A stretch of 64,000 nt of DNA from Parvibaculum lavamentivorans DS-1 (GCF_000017565.1 NC_009719.1:1-64000); one strand, 5' to 3'; shown: positions 55,258-62,800, numbered from the stretch's first letter. Notes: generated by a model not told the origin, from the letters alone. Numbers and translations are program-made.

Positions 55258-55282
55258 GCGGACGTCCTCGACAGACCGCTAC

Positions 55283-55315
55283 GGCCCGGCTGCTTTCCGC
55301 AGCCGGGCCTTTTTT
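55283..55315 (+). terminator. terminator of the PRC-barrel gene
   Basis: GGCCCGGCTGC (55283-55293) pairs with GCAGCCGGGCC (55299-55309), followed by six T. Confidence 0.9.
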
Positions 55316-55329
55316 GAGCGCATCCATGA

Positions 55330-55483
55330 AAGGGCCCGCACGAAGCGGGCCGGTTGGACATGATGAACAGGGGTGGAGGGGGAAGGGGTACCCCCGGTCC
55401 AGTGGGGCTTGGGGGGCGGGGAAATCTGGACCGGGGGCTTGCAACGATTACGGGTCTTGAGAGACGCCATCATCATGATTGCC
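55330..55483 (-). ncRNA. putative GsrN-like C-rich stress sRNA
   Basis: On the minus strand a perfect EcfG promoter (55515-55491) should start a short transcript near 55483. It would contain a 12-pair stem (arms 55426-55437 and 55391-55402) presenting a C-rich 23-base loop. A C-rich single strand around 55370-55390 follows, then a terminator-like hairpin GGCCCGC-loop-GCGGGCC (55333-55351) with CTTTC after it. C-rich loops under EcfG control are the hallmark of GsrN, described in Caulobacter. A 65-codon open frame overlaps it but looks low-complexity. Transcript ends are estimates. Confidence 0.55.
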
Positions 55484-55490
55484 CCTCAAG

Positions 55491-55515
55491 AACGGCCATG
55501 CTCGAAAGTGGTTCC
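55491..55515 (-). promoter_or_regulatory. EcfG-type promoter of the putative sRNA
   Basis: Minus strand GGAAC (55515-55511), 16 bases, CGTT (55494-55491): a perfect match, located after the sensor kinase stop codon and not in front of any annotated gene. Confidence 0.75.
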
Positions 55516-55567
55516 CGCCTCCTGTGCAAATAAATGGAAAAATCGGCATATAAATGGAACCGCGTCT

Positions 55568-57382
55568 TCAGACCAGGACCGGCATCGTAACGGTGACCAG
55601 GCAATGATCGGCATCCACGTCCATATGCGCCCGCAACTGGCGGATCAGACCACGAAAGAGGTTGATATGCCCCTCATCCGGCCGGCTTTCCAGCAGCCCT
55701 CCGAGAACCGGCTGATCCACCTTCATGACGAGGGTCGAACCCCCTTCAGGACGTTCATTGAGGTCGAAATCGATCTGGGTTGCGGGGTGCCCCTCGGGTG
55801 AAAGGCCGACGGTTGCGGCGGCAATGAGCTCGGTCACAAGGAACGCAAGCGTCAGGGCGGCGTCGGGCAGGGCAAAAATGGTCGACGACGAACGCATTGT
55901 AAGGACCGGCCGGCCCCATTCCGTCGAGAGATGCCGCTCCGTCGACTGACAAAGATCCTTCAACAGCACGCCAAGATCCACCGCGCGGAAATCGTCGCCC
56001 TTGTAGAGAGCCGCATGGACGATGCCGAGCGCGTTCAGGCGCCGCTGGATGTCGAGGAATATCGCCATCTGCTCCGGCGTCTTCGCGCGCCGGCTCTGCA
56101 GGTTGAGAAGGCTGTTCATGACTTGAAGATTGTTCCGGACCCGGTGATTGACCTCGCGCACCAGTGCTTTCTGATGTTCCAGCGCTGCCCGCAAGGCATC
56201 GTCCCGCGCTTGGATCGTTTCGACCATGGTGTTGAACTTGTTCGCTACGGCTTGCACTTCCTCCGGTGCATCCGGATCTTCATCCACCCTCGCCGTCTCG
56301 TCGCCCGCGATATAGCGGCGTATGGCCTTTCTCACGCGATTGAGCGGATCGATGACGCTGCGCTCCGCGGCGCGTCCCGCAAGAAAGCTCGCGGCAATCC
56401 AGACAAGAAGGGGGAAGGCGATGACAAAATAGAGGAGCGCCCGCGCCGCGATTGAAGGATCATCAGGCTCTTCAGCGTAGAGCCCGAAAATATTGCCCGG
56501 CAATGAACTGATGACATAGGTTCGGGTAGCGTCGTCGAGCCCTTTTTGCACAAACGTCCCCGACATGAGGCTCGGCCGCGTTTCCGCCACCAGCGAACGC
56601 GGCAACCAGGAGCCCACAGGTGCGCCTTTGGTGCGCTGGGTCAGCACGGTTCCCCGCGCATCGAGAAGCGCCAGCGCGGATGCGTCCCGCAGTTCCACAA
56701 CCTGCGTCGTGACGGCCAGCGCCCTGAAAGAAAAGGTCAGGGCCAGGACGCCTTTCGCGCTTTTGTCGGCATCATAGACCGGCAAAGCTGCAACAAGGGC
56801 CATCTCTCCGGCAGGCACATCAGAGCTGGCCAGCTCGCTCCAGGCCCAAACTGTGAAGTTTTGCGCCTCAAGGGCGGTTGCTATCCATGTGGGCGCGGGC
56901 TCTATCTCCGTTCCTTCCAGGATAGGAGTGGGGCCGCGACAGATCGTGCTTCCGTCAGGCGCCAGAAACCGGAGGGAGGAGATATCCCGGTGCTGCGCCA
57001 CGATCCGGCGGAACGTCTCGTTGCAGGAGGCGGGGCTGGAGGGTGAGCTTGCGAGCAGTATCGAAACCGTGTCGAGAAGGGCATTCATCTCCTGGAGAAC
57101 GCCGCCCTGGCTCGCAAGAATGGTTTCCCCGCGCGCAACCAGCGCCTTGTCCCGCAGCGACTGGTTATGAACGGCAATGGTGTACTGAGCTATCTCCGCC
57201 GCCAGACAAAGAGGAAGCAGCGCTATGGCGAGGCGGACGGCGATGCGCGTCCTCAATGTGGGGCGAGTACGGCGCCAGCGTTCCACACGCTTGAGCCAGT
57301 TCGTCCGTACAACTTGCGATGGCAAACGTAGGCCCCAATTCTGGCTGAACGGGCCCGGGGGGCGCCCGTTATTCCGGCTCAC
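55568..57382 (-). CDS. HisKA_2-type sensor kinase of the general stress response
   Basis: Membrane kinase of about 604 residues. One span near 47-71 and one near 316-336 enclose a periplasmic sensor region of Cache type; a HAMP domain follows. The DHp helix has REVNHRVRNNLQVMNSLL with His about 413, the HRxxN form of PhyK-like kinases that act on PhyR. The ATPase domain is degenerate: where ELxxNAxKH is expected it reads ELIAAATVGL, and no DNGxG box is visible. The start is uncertain: GTG 57382 overlaps the end of nepR, and GTG 57445 is also in frame. Probably co-transcribed with nepR. Confidence 0.85.
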   Translation of the reverse strand: MSRNNGRPPGPFSQNWGLRLPSQVVRTNWLKRVERWRRTRPTLRTRIAVRLAIALLPLCLAAEIAQYTIAVHNQSLRDKALVARGETILASQGGVLQEMNALLDTVSILLASSPSSPASCNETFRRIVAQHRDISSLRFLAPDGSTICRGPTPILEGTEIEPAPTWIATALEAQNFTVWAWSELASSDVPAGEMALVAALPVYDADKSAKGVLALTFSFRALAVTTQVVELRDASALALLDARGTVLTQRTKGAPVGSWLPRSLVAETRPSLMSGTFVQKGLDDATRTYVISSLPGNIFGLYAEEPDDPSIAARALLYFVIAFPLLVWIAASFLAGRAAERSVIDPLNRVRKAIRRYIAGDETARVDEDPDAPEEVQAVANKFNTMVETIQARDDALRAALEHQKALVREVNHRVRNNLQVMNSLLNLQSRRAKTPEQMAIFLDIQRRLNALGIVHAALYKGDDFRAVDLGVLLKDLCQSTERHLSTEWGRPVLTMRSSSTIFALPDAALTLAFLVTELIAAATVGLSPEGHPATQIDFDLNERPEGGSTLVMKVDQPVLGGLLESRPDEGHINLFRGLIRQLRAHMDVDADHCLVTVTMPVLV

Positions 57383-57578
57383 TCTCCGGTTCAGACTTCG
57401 ATAACTGGTCGAGCAATTGCGAAAATTCGTCGGGAATCGGCTCACTCAACACTTTTTGATAGGCACGCCTCAGCCCCGTGCCGAGCGCCTCTCGTCTGGC
57501 GCTCTGCTCGACCTTGTCACGCGCTTTCGCAGATTTGCCATCTTCTGGCCCTACCTGCTTGTCTGTCTCATCTTCCAC
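57369..57578 (-). CDS. nepR: anti-sigma factor NepR, copy 1
   Basis: 69-residue anti-sigma factor that sequesters EcfG until phosphorylated PhyR takes it over. The conserved core is LRRAYQKVLSEPIPDEFSQL, with variable acidic ends. The start codon is GTG 57578 after GGTGAGAGA. It is divergent from phyR with an EcfG-like site between, and the sensor kinase follows with overlapping frames. A second nepR lies next to ecfG. Confidence 0.92.
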   Translation of the reverse strand: MEDETDKQVGPEDGKSAKARDKVEQSARREALGTGLRRAYQKVLSEPIPDEFSQLLDQLSKSEPESEPE

Positions 57579-57664
57579 TCTCTCACCGCATAATAGGCGT
57601 CGACTTCAAGGCGTTCGCAGCGGCGGCAAACGCCGAAGGCGAGTAAATATTTTCTACAGGTGGT

Positions 57665-57691
57665 GAAACTCTTTTGTTTTCCGAGAGTTCC
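57665..57691. promoter_or_regulatory. two-way EcfG-type promoter between nepR and phyR
   Basis: Minus strand: GGAAC (57691-57687), 16 bases, AGTT (57670-57667). Plus strand: GAAAC (57665-57669), 16 bases, AGTT (57686-57689). The same 27 bases therefore carry EcfG-like elements in both directions, about 90-100 bases from each start codon. Confidence 0.6.
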
Positions 57692-57785
57692 CTAAAACGG
57701 CCACTTTTTTGCGAATGATAATTCGCAGACTCCCGCATCGCAACTCGGTTATGATCGCCCCCTACACCATGGAGTTCTGAAAGTA

Positions 57786-58580
57786 ATGTCGTTAGCAGAC
57801 AAAATCGCCCCCCTTCTCCCCCATTTGCGCCGCTACGCCCGTGCGCTAACTGGTAGTCAGAAACGCGGCGATGCATATGTCCGTTCCCTGCTGGAGGGAA
57901 TAATTGCGGACGATAGTATCATTGACCGGAAAATGGACCCGCGCGTAGGTCTTTACCGCGCTTTTCACGCCATTTGGGCCACTGCCAATCCGGAACTCAC
58001 ACAGTTGGACGAAGCGACCGGGATGGAAAGGATCGCCGCCGGGCGCCTCTCCCAGATGACTCCGATTAATCGGCAGGCCTTGCTGCTGACGGCGATGGAA
58101 GGCTTCAGCAACCACGAAACGGGCCAGGTGCTGGATGTCAGCTCGGACGAAGTGGCGACGCTGATCGATGCCGCGTTGAAGGAAATCGACAATCAAGTGG
58201 CCACCTCGGTGCTCATCATCGAGGATGAACCCATCATTTCGATGGATCTTGAGCAGATTGTCAGAGACCTCGGGCACGACATCATGGCGACCGTCGTCAC
58301 GCGCGAAGAGGCCGTGAGCGCGATCAGCAAGAACAAGCCTGGGCTGGTGCTCGCGGATATTCAGCTTGCCGATGGCAGTTCCGGTATCGACGCCGTAAAG
58401 GACATTTTTGCGCGCTTCAGGGTGCCGGTGATTTTTATCACCGCATATCCCGAACGGTTGCTGACGGGTGAACGTCCGGAGCCGACATTCCTCATCACGA
58501 AGCCTTTCCTTCCGAGCACCGTAAAAGCGGCTATCGGGCAGGCATTGTTCTTCAATGATGAAGAAGCGGAAGCCGCCTGA
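57786..58580 (+). CDS. phyR: general stress response regulator PhyR
   Basis: Anti-anti-sigma factor of 264 residues. The N-terminal sigma-like domain (about 1-135) mimics EcfG and captures NepR. The receiver domain starts at VLIIEDEPIISMD, with phosphoacceptor Asp191 in LADIQLADGSSG, Thr in FITAYPERLL and Lys in FLITKPF. All key residues are intact. ATG 57786. A terminator follows directly. It is the central switch of this locus. Confidence 0.96.
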   Translation: MSLADKIAPLLPHLRRYARALTGSQKRGDAYVRSLLEGIIADDSIIDRKMDPRVGLYRAFHAIWATANPELTQLDEATGMERIAAGRLSQMTPINRQALLLTAMEGFSNHETGQVLDVSSDEVATLIDAALKEIDNQVATSVLIIEDEPIISMDLEQIVRDLGHDIMATVVTREEAVSAISKNKPGLVLADIQLADGSSGIDAVKDIFARFRVPVIFITAYPERLLTGERPEPTFLITKPFLPSTVKAAIGQALFFNDEEAEAA

Positions 58581-58613
58581 GGCCCGTCCTCTTGTTGTAC
58601 GCTGCAAATGATA

Positions 58614-58640
58614 AAGGCCGCCCACAGGGCGGCCTTTTTT
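58614..58640 (+). terminator. terminator of phyR
   Basis: AAGGCCGCCC (58614-58623) pairs with GGGCGGCCTT (58627-58636), with six T at the end; located between the convergent phyR and ecfG genes. Confidence 0.9.
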
Positions 58641-58669
58641 GTTTCAAGAAGAAACGGCTGCGGCGCTTG

Positions 58670-59275
58670 TTATCGCGTGAGCTTGTCCATCGCGCTCATG
58701 ATCGCATCCGTCGTCTCGCCTGCCGTAAGCATGCTCTCTGCCCGTGCGGGTAAAACCCCGCCATCGATCATCTCTTCCAGCGCGACGCGTGCCCGCGCAA
58801 CGCGGCTTTTCACCGTGCCCACTGCGCAGTCGCAGATATCGGCGGCCTCTTCATAGGAGAAGCCGCCGGCGCCTACGAGAATAAGCGCCTCGCGCTGGGC
58901 GGCAGGCAAACGCATCAGCGCCCGCTGCAAATCTGAAAGCTGCATCTGGTGGTCCTGATGCGCGGGCGTGGCGAGTTTGCGTTCGGCAACACTGTCGTCC
59001 CACTCGCCTGTAAATCGGGACCGGCGCATTTGAGAAAGGAACTGGTTGCGCAGGATCACGAATGCCCAAGCGCGCATATTGGTACCAGCGCGATATCTCT
59101 TTCGCGCACCCCACGCCTTCAAGAGCGCATCCTGCGCCAGATCGTCCGCCATATCCGGCTTGCCGCAAAGGTTGCGGGCGAAGGCACGAAGATGCGGGAT
59201 CAACTGCTCGAGTTCTTTCTTGAACTCAGCGTCGCTCAGCGGCTCTGGCAGCTGCTCTTCTTTTTCGTCCTTCAT
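58670..59275 (-). CDS. ecfG: ECF sigma factor EcfG
   Basis: General stress sigma factor of 201 residues (ECF15 group). Region 2 has DDLAQDALLKAWGARKRYRA and MRAWAFVILRNQFLSQMRR; region 4 has LPAAQREALILVGAGGFSYE and DICDCAVGTVKSRVARAR. It recognises GGAAC/CGTT promoters, several of which surround it. The ATG lies five bases after the nepR copy 2 stop, so the two are one operon. A TGAAC-N16-CGTT site ahead of nepR suggests autoregulation. Confidence 0.96.
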   Translation of the reverse strand: MKDEKEEQLPEPLSDAEFKKELEQLIPHLRAFARNLCGKPDMADDLAQDALLKAWGARKRYRAGTNMRAWAFVILRNQFLSQMRRSRFTGEWDDSVAERKLATPAHQDHQMQLSDLQRALMRLPAAQREALILVGAGGFSYEEAADICDCAVGTVKSRVARARVALEEMIDGGVLPARAESMLTAGETTDAIMSAMDKLTR

Positions 59276-59280
59276 GGGCC

Positions 59281-59502
59281 TCAGTTCTTTTCGCCGGATT
59301 CGAGTTTAGCCAATAATGCTTTGAATTCGTCAGGGATGGGCTCCTGCTCGACTTCGCGATACATCTCGCGCAGCCGCCGGCCGAGGATGGAACTGCGAAC
59401 GACGGCATCCCGTTTGGCTAGACCGCCATCACCCGTGTTCTGCTGCTTTAAGCGTTCATTTATCATGTTGAAACTAACGATCTTTGGGCGCGAATACGGC
59501 AT
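59281..59502 (-). CDS. nepR: anti-sigma factor NepR, copy 2
   Basis: 73-residue NepR paralogue upstream of ecfG. The core is LGRRLREMYREVEQEPIPDE, followed by FKALLAKLESGEK. ATG 59502 is chosen for AAAGGATAGC ahead; an in-frame ATG at 59466 (MINERLKQQ) lacks a binding site. This is the canonical nepR-ecfG position, so copy 1 is the additional one. Confidence 0.92.
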   Translation of the reverse strand: MPYSRPKIVSFNMINERLKQQNTGDGGLAKRDAVVRSSILGRRLREMYREVEQEPIPDEFKALLAKLESGEKN

Positions 59503-59533
59503 TCGCTATCCTTTATGGTCCTGTCTTCATATC

Positions 59534-59558
59534 AACGCCCAAGCTTTTGAAAAGTTCA
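59534..59558 (-). promoter_or_regulatory. EcfG-type promoter of nepR-ecfG
   Basis: Minus strand TGAAC (59558-59554), 16 bases, CGTT (59537-59534). One mismatch from GGAAC-N16-CGTT, placed about 30 bases before the start codon. Confidence 0.65.
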
Positions 59559-59687
59559 GATATTTTCAGCAATGTCAACGGCATAGCTGCTCCGCACGCG
59601 GCATATCTTCGTCTTGCGCTTGGGCGTTTTCGCTTGATCGAACTAACTCCGTGAACGGACGGGGCTGCATCTGTAGAGGAGACAAAT

Positions 59688-59725
59688 CCGCCGCCTGCTC
59701 GGATGAGCGGCGGCGGTTTGGCGGT
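59688..59725 (-). terminator. terminator of csbD
   Basis: CCGCCGCC (59688-59695) plus GCTC (59697-59700) pair with GAGC (59705-59708) plus GGCGGCGG (59709-59716); one bulged base, then ATTTG on the minus strand. Confidence 0.6.
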
Positions 59726-59741
59726 AAAAACTCAGCCGATT

Positions 59742-59939
59742 TTAATGGCGCGAAAGCCATTCGTCGATCTCGCGTTCCGCGGCTTCTTTCTGCTTGCCGT
59801 AGCGCTCCTGGAGGAGGCCCGCAAGGCGGTCGCGTTTTCCTTCCACCTTCTGCAGATCCGAATCCGTGATGTCGCCCCAGGCTTCCTTGATGCGACCCTT
59901 CATCTGCGTCCAGTTGCCTTCAACCTGATCCCAATTCAT
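59742..59939 (-). CDS. CsbD-family stress protein
   Basis: 65-residue hydrophilic protein starting MNWDQVEGNWTQMKGRIKEA, with DITDSDLQKVEGKRDRLAG in the middle, the exact CsbD pattern. CsbD-like proteins accumulate in general stress in many bacteria; function unknown. ATG 59939 follows GGGAGACC. An EcfG-like promoter lies 65-90 bases upstream. Confidence 0.95.
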   Translation of the reverse strand: MNWDQVEGNWTQMKGRIKEAWGDITDSDLQKVEGKRDRLAGLLQERYGKQKEAAEREIDEWLSRH

Positions 59940-60002
59940 TTGCCGGTCTCCCTTGGTACGTTTGTGAAGCTGTGCCGGGCGTGAGCCGCAGCTGTTAAGT
60001 AA

Positions 60003-60028
60003 AACCGGCAGGCTGATGGAAAGGTTCC
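60003..60028 (-). promoter_or_regulatory. EcfG-type promoter of csbD
   Basis: Minus strand GGAAC (60028-60024), 17 bases, GGTT (60006-60003): one mismatch in the -10. Confidence 0.55.
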
Positions 60029-60040
60029 ACTCGTTCGGAA

Positions 60041-60090
60041 AAGACAAGAGACGAGGTGCCCGGCAAGGCCCCTCGTCTCTTGTTTTCGGT
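60041..60090 (-). terminator. terminator of the DUF1328 gene
   Basis: ACAAGAGACGAGG (60044-60056) pairs with CCTCGTCTCTTGT (60071-60083), T-rich on both sides; likely works in both directions. Confidence 0.75.
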
Positions 60091-60107
60091 GGTTTTGCAG
60101 CCTTGAT

Positions 60108-60284
60108 TTACCGGGGCGGACCAGGCCGGCGTACGACCCCGAAGATGAGGCTGACGACAAAAAGAACGAGGAAGATGAAGAACAAGATCTGCGCGATGCT
60201 GGCGGAAGCCGAAACGAGGCCGCCAAAGCCGAGAACCGCCGCGATGACCGCGATGATAAAGAAAACTGCTGCCCAATAGAGCAT
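60108..60284 (-). CDS. DUF1328 small membrane protein
   Basis: 58-residue protein with two spans: [20 protein letters not shown] and [19 protein letters not shown], ending RRPGPPR. The MLYWA start and the [15 protein letters not shown] segment are diagnostic of DUF1328 (YtjA). AGAGGTGA precedes the ATG at 60284. Function unknown; found widely in stress regulons. Confidence 0.9.
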   Translation of the reverse strand: MLYWAAVFFIIAVIAAVLGFGGLVSASASIAQILFFIFLVLFVVSLIFGVVRRPGPPR

Positions 60285-60342
60285 TTGTTCACCTCTGGAT
60301 TATTGTCGATGGGTACGGTCGCGGCGCGTCCCTAAAAGGACG

Positions 60343-60480
60343 TTACTTCGCGTCGTTGGCGGTATCTTCGATCGCCGCGCCGCCACGCTGGATGTCCTGA
60401 CCGGCACCTTCAACGGTGTTGCAGGCAGCAAGGCCAAATCCGGCCACGAGAAGCGCGAGCATGGCGAAAACGTGTTTCAT
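60343..60480 (-). CDS. entericidin-type lipoprotein
   Basis: 45-residue lipoprotein. A short signal (MKHVFAMLALLVAGFGLAAC) ends in the lipobox LAAC; the mature part is NTVEGAGQDIQRGGAAIEDT, the entericidin A/B pattern. Entericidins are small envelope lipoproteins linked to stress and stationary phase. A perfect EcfG promoter lies 52-76 bases upstream. Confidence 0.92.
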   Translation of the reverse strand: MKHVFAMLALLVAGFGLAACNTVEGAGQDIQRGGAAIEDTANDAK

Positions 60481-60531
60481 GGCAATCAACCTCATGTATG
60501 AAAAGCCGTTACCGGCCCGGGATGGGAAAAT

Positions 60532-60556
60532 AACGAGACGCAGAACAAAAAGTTCC
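60532..60556 (-). promoter_or_regulatory. EcfG-type promoter of the entericidin gene
   Basis: Minus strand GGAAC (60556-60552), 16 bases, CGTT (60535-60532): a perfect match. Confidence 0.8.
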
Positions 60557-60578
60557 ATCGGTGTCCGAAGGCGGGCTT

Positions 60579-61100
60579 CTACCGGGGAGGGGCGTCATCC
60601 CGTTCCGCCTGGTCTTCATTTTCCCGCGCATTCCCCCGGCGATGGCTCAGGCGCGCTTCGAGAGGACGCAAAGCCATGAGAACGATGGCGGCGAGCGCCA
60701 GGGCTACCCCGCCAAGCATGTATTTTTCCATGCCGCACGCGACGCCCAGCGCGCCGGCAAGCCACATTCCCGCGCCGGTGGTGAGGCCGCGCACCTGGCC
60801 GCGCATATGGATGATGGCGCCTGCCGCGAGGAAGGCGACGCCGGCCGTCACCGCATCGATGATGCGGATCGGGTCGGCGGTGCCATGCGCACCGCGCAGC
60901 ACGAACTCTTCATGGAGTTCAAGTGTGAGAATGGTGAAGATCGCGGCGGCCATCGCCGTCATCATATGCGTGCGGAGGCCAGCCGGGCGGTCATGCGCCT
61001 CGCGGTCGAGGCCGATGACACCGCCCATCGCCGCCGCAGCCCCCAGACGCGCGAGATAGTCGAGCGCGCCGTAGGTCTCAAAAAGATAGCCGATGTCCAT
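60579..61100 (-). CDS. MgtC/SapB family membrane protein
   Basis: 173 residues with about four to five spans. The start LARLGAAAAMGGVIGLDREA and RPAGLRTHMMTAMAAAIFT are the family core; IIDAVTAGVAFLAAGAIIH and GLTTGAGMWLAGALGVACG follow. MgtC proteins modulate ATP synthase or magnesium and acid stress. It lacks the C-terminal cytosolic domain of Salmonella MgtC. No EcfG site was found right upstream. Confidence 0.88.
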   Translation of the reverse strand: MDIGYLFETYGALDYLARLGAAAAMGGVIGLDREAHDRPAGLRTHMMTAMAAAIFTILTLELHEEFVLRGAHGTADPIRIIDAVTAGVAFLAAGAIIHMRGQVRGLTTGAGMWLAGALGVACGMEKYMLGGVALALAAIVLMALRPLEARLSHRRGNARENEDQAERDDAPPR

Positions 61101-61163
61101 CTGATGTTGTCCGGCATGTCAGCCTGCGTCGGAGCTTCGCGGGTGACAGTCGAACTTCGGTGT

Positions 61164-61439
61164 CTACCGGACGCTCATCGGCCGCGGACGAATATGCATG
61201 TCCCGCTCGGCGCGCTGCGCAAGCGCGAGCTGAAGCATGAGCCACGCGACGCCACTCAGCGTGAGCGTTGAAAAGAGTCCCATGATAGCAAGCGGAAACG
61301 CCCACCGCATCATGTCGAACGATTCTGTCAGAGGCCGTGCGACCAGGATGCCAGCGATGAAGAGAAGACCTCCGCCAACCCAGAACGAACGCAGCCGGCG
61401 TTCCCATTTGCGCTGCGTCGCCTCGGAAATGAAGCTCAT
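61164..61439 (-). CDS. hypothetical two-span membrane protein
   Basis: 91 residues with two hydrophobic helices (FWVGGGLLFIAGILVA and AFPLAIMGLFSTLTLSGVAW) and basic ends. ATG 61439 follows GGGAGACAGAG. No family recognised. It lies among stress-response membrane proteins, but no EcfG site precedes it. Confidence 0.65.
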   Translation of the reverse strand: MSFISEATQRKWERRLRSFWVGGGLLFIAGILVARPLTESFDMMRWAFPLAIMGLFSTLTLSGVAWLMLQLALAQRAERDMHIRPRPMSVR

Positions 61440-61618
61440 GTCTCTGTCTCCCGTGCGGATGCGGTGAAAAAGTGAAAGACCTGTGGCGAAAACGCGGCGA
61501 GCGCGATTCGGTTGCAGCACTTCTGGGAAAAAATAATGAGCAGGGGCAGGGGGGTATAAATTTAATGATGCCCATTCAACTCGCGCACCGAAGCAAAAGA
61601 AATGTGCAAGAGAATGAT

Positions 61619-61643
61619 GGAACCTGAAGCCCCCGCCGGCGTT
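61619..61643 (+). promoter_or_regulatory. EcfG-type promoter of DUF3309
   Basis: GGAAC (61619-61623), 16 bases, CGTT (61640-61643): a perfect match 37 bases before the DUF3309 ATG. Confidence 0.8.
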
Positions 61644-61679
61644 TCCATATTATCGCAAACCGGATCGGGATCGCTGTCC

Positions 61680-61832
61680 ATGAGTACAATCCTGCTTGTC
61701 ATCCTTATTCTGCTGATTATCGGCGCGGTTCCGTCATGGCCCTACAGCCGTGGCTGGGGCTACGGACCGAGCGGCTTGCTCGGCGTATTGCTCATTGTGC
61801 TGATCGTGCTGCTTCTGACGGGCAGGGTCTGA
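61680..61832 (+). CDS. DUF3309 small membrane protein
   Basis: 50-residue protein: MSTILLVILILLIIGAVPSW then YSRGWGYGPSGLLGVLLIVL, the DUF3309 pattern of two short spans around a Gly/Tyr-rich turn. ATG 61680 is chosen since the longer frame from 61602 would start upstream of its own EcfG promoter. Function unknown. Confidence 0.9.
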   Translation: MSTILLVILILLIIGAVPSWPYSRGWGYGPSGLLGVLLIVLIVLLLTGRV

Positions 61833-61858
61833 CCGGAGAGATGCCTGCCAGCGGCGAG

Positions 61859-62398
61859 CTACACGGTAGCTAGAGGTATGTGCGGCGCGACAGGCAGCTC
61901 CATCTCGATCGCGTCGCCCGGTTTCACGGGGCCGCCCGCAACCACGATTCCCATGACGCCCGCCTTGCGGATGAGGGCGCCATCGGCACCCCGGCCGAGA
62001 ACGGCCGCCAATAGCCCCGGTTGAAACCGGTCCAGTTGGACGCAGGGGTTTCGCAGGCCGGTAATTTCAATGACTGCCTTTCCGAACGACAGCCGCGTTC
62101 CCGTGGGAAAAGCAAGAATATCGATGCCCCGCGTCGTAATATTCTCGCCCATGGAGCCAGGCGGCACCTCGAAGCCGCGCTTGGCGAGTTCGTCGTGAAG
62201 TTCGGCATGGATGAGATGCACTTGCCTGAGATTGGGCTGTGAGGGATCGCGCGCGACACGGGAAAGATGCTGGACGTTTTTGCCGCAATGGGCATCGCCC
62301 TCGACACCGAGCCCCGCAAGCAGATGAATGACGCGAAGTTGCGCCTTGCTGAAAGCATGCCGGTCGCTCAGCGATACCGCCACAACTGTCCCGGTCAT
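61859..62398 (-). CDS. MOSC-domain protein
   Basis: Molybdenum cofactor sulfurase C-terminal (MOSC) domain of 179 residues, alone. The core reads PPGSMGENITTRGIDI and GLRNPCVQLDRFQPGL, with the conserved Cys that handles sulfur, then GVMGIVVAGGPVKPGD. Stand-alone MOSC proteins (YiiM/YuaD-like) may handle sulfur or N-hydroxylated substrates. ATG 62398 follows GGAGCGG. Confidence 0.9.
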   Translation of the reverse strand: MTGTVVAVSLSDRHAFSKAQLRVIHLLAGLGVEGDAHCGKNVQHLSRVARDPSQPNLRQVHLIHAELHDELAKRGFEVPPGSMGENITTRGIDILAFPTGTRLSFGKAVIEITGLRNPCVQLDRFQPGLLAAVLGRGADGALIRKAGVMGIVVAGGPVKPGDAIEMELPVAPHIPLATV

Positions 62399-62800
62399 GT
62401 CCGCTCCGCTTGTTTTGCCGCGCTCAACCGATAGCGGGTGCGGGGAGGCCGGGCAAGCCGCCATCGGCACTCCTAGAGTGCGCGGTTACATAAATCGACC
62501 TAATTCTCCATGACTTGGCCCGGGGCGTTGCGACAATTGATGAGAGTTGAACGGAGTAAATCTGGTTTGCCGGGGCTGACCTTGGCGGAGAGGTGAAGAG
62601 TTCAGGAGACCTGCAAATCTGAAGGCCAGCAGAGAGCCCCCCAACTCGCACGGGGCCGCAGGACTTGCCGGAACCGAACGCTCACCCCGCCGCATCTTCG
62701 CCGGCATCCCTCCCCGGGGTTCGCGTTGTGGAACGCAAACCCGTAATGCGGCCTCGGGACTCCTCGTCCAGGCTCAAAGAAATGGCTAGTGAGTGAACGA
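62399..62800. other. intergenic region without a supported gene
   Basis: About 400 bases between the MOSC gene and the zinc-ribbon gene. Short open frames on the minus strand have no coding character. A GGAAC at 62670 is not followed by a good CGTT. Nothing else recognised. Confidence 0.3.

Noticed and set aside
55279-55476. 65-codon open frame on the minus strand
   Set aside because: It runs through hairpins and a terminator, is Pro/Lys-rich and shows no family; the region is better explained as a noncoding RNA.
62640-62700. EcfG promoter before the zinc-ribbon gene
   Set aside because: GGAAC is present, but the base pairs at the expected -10 give CGCA, not CGTT.
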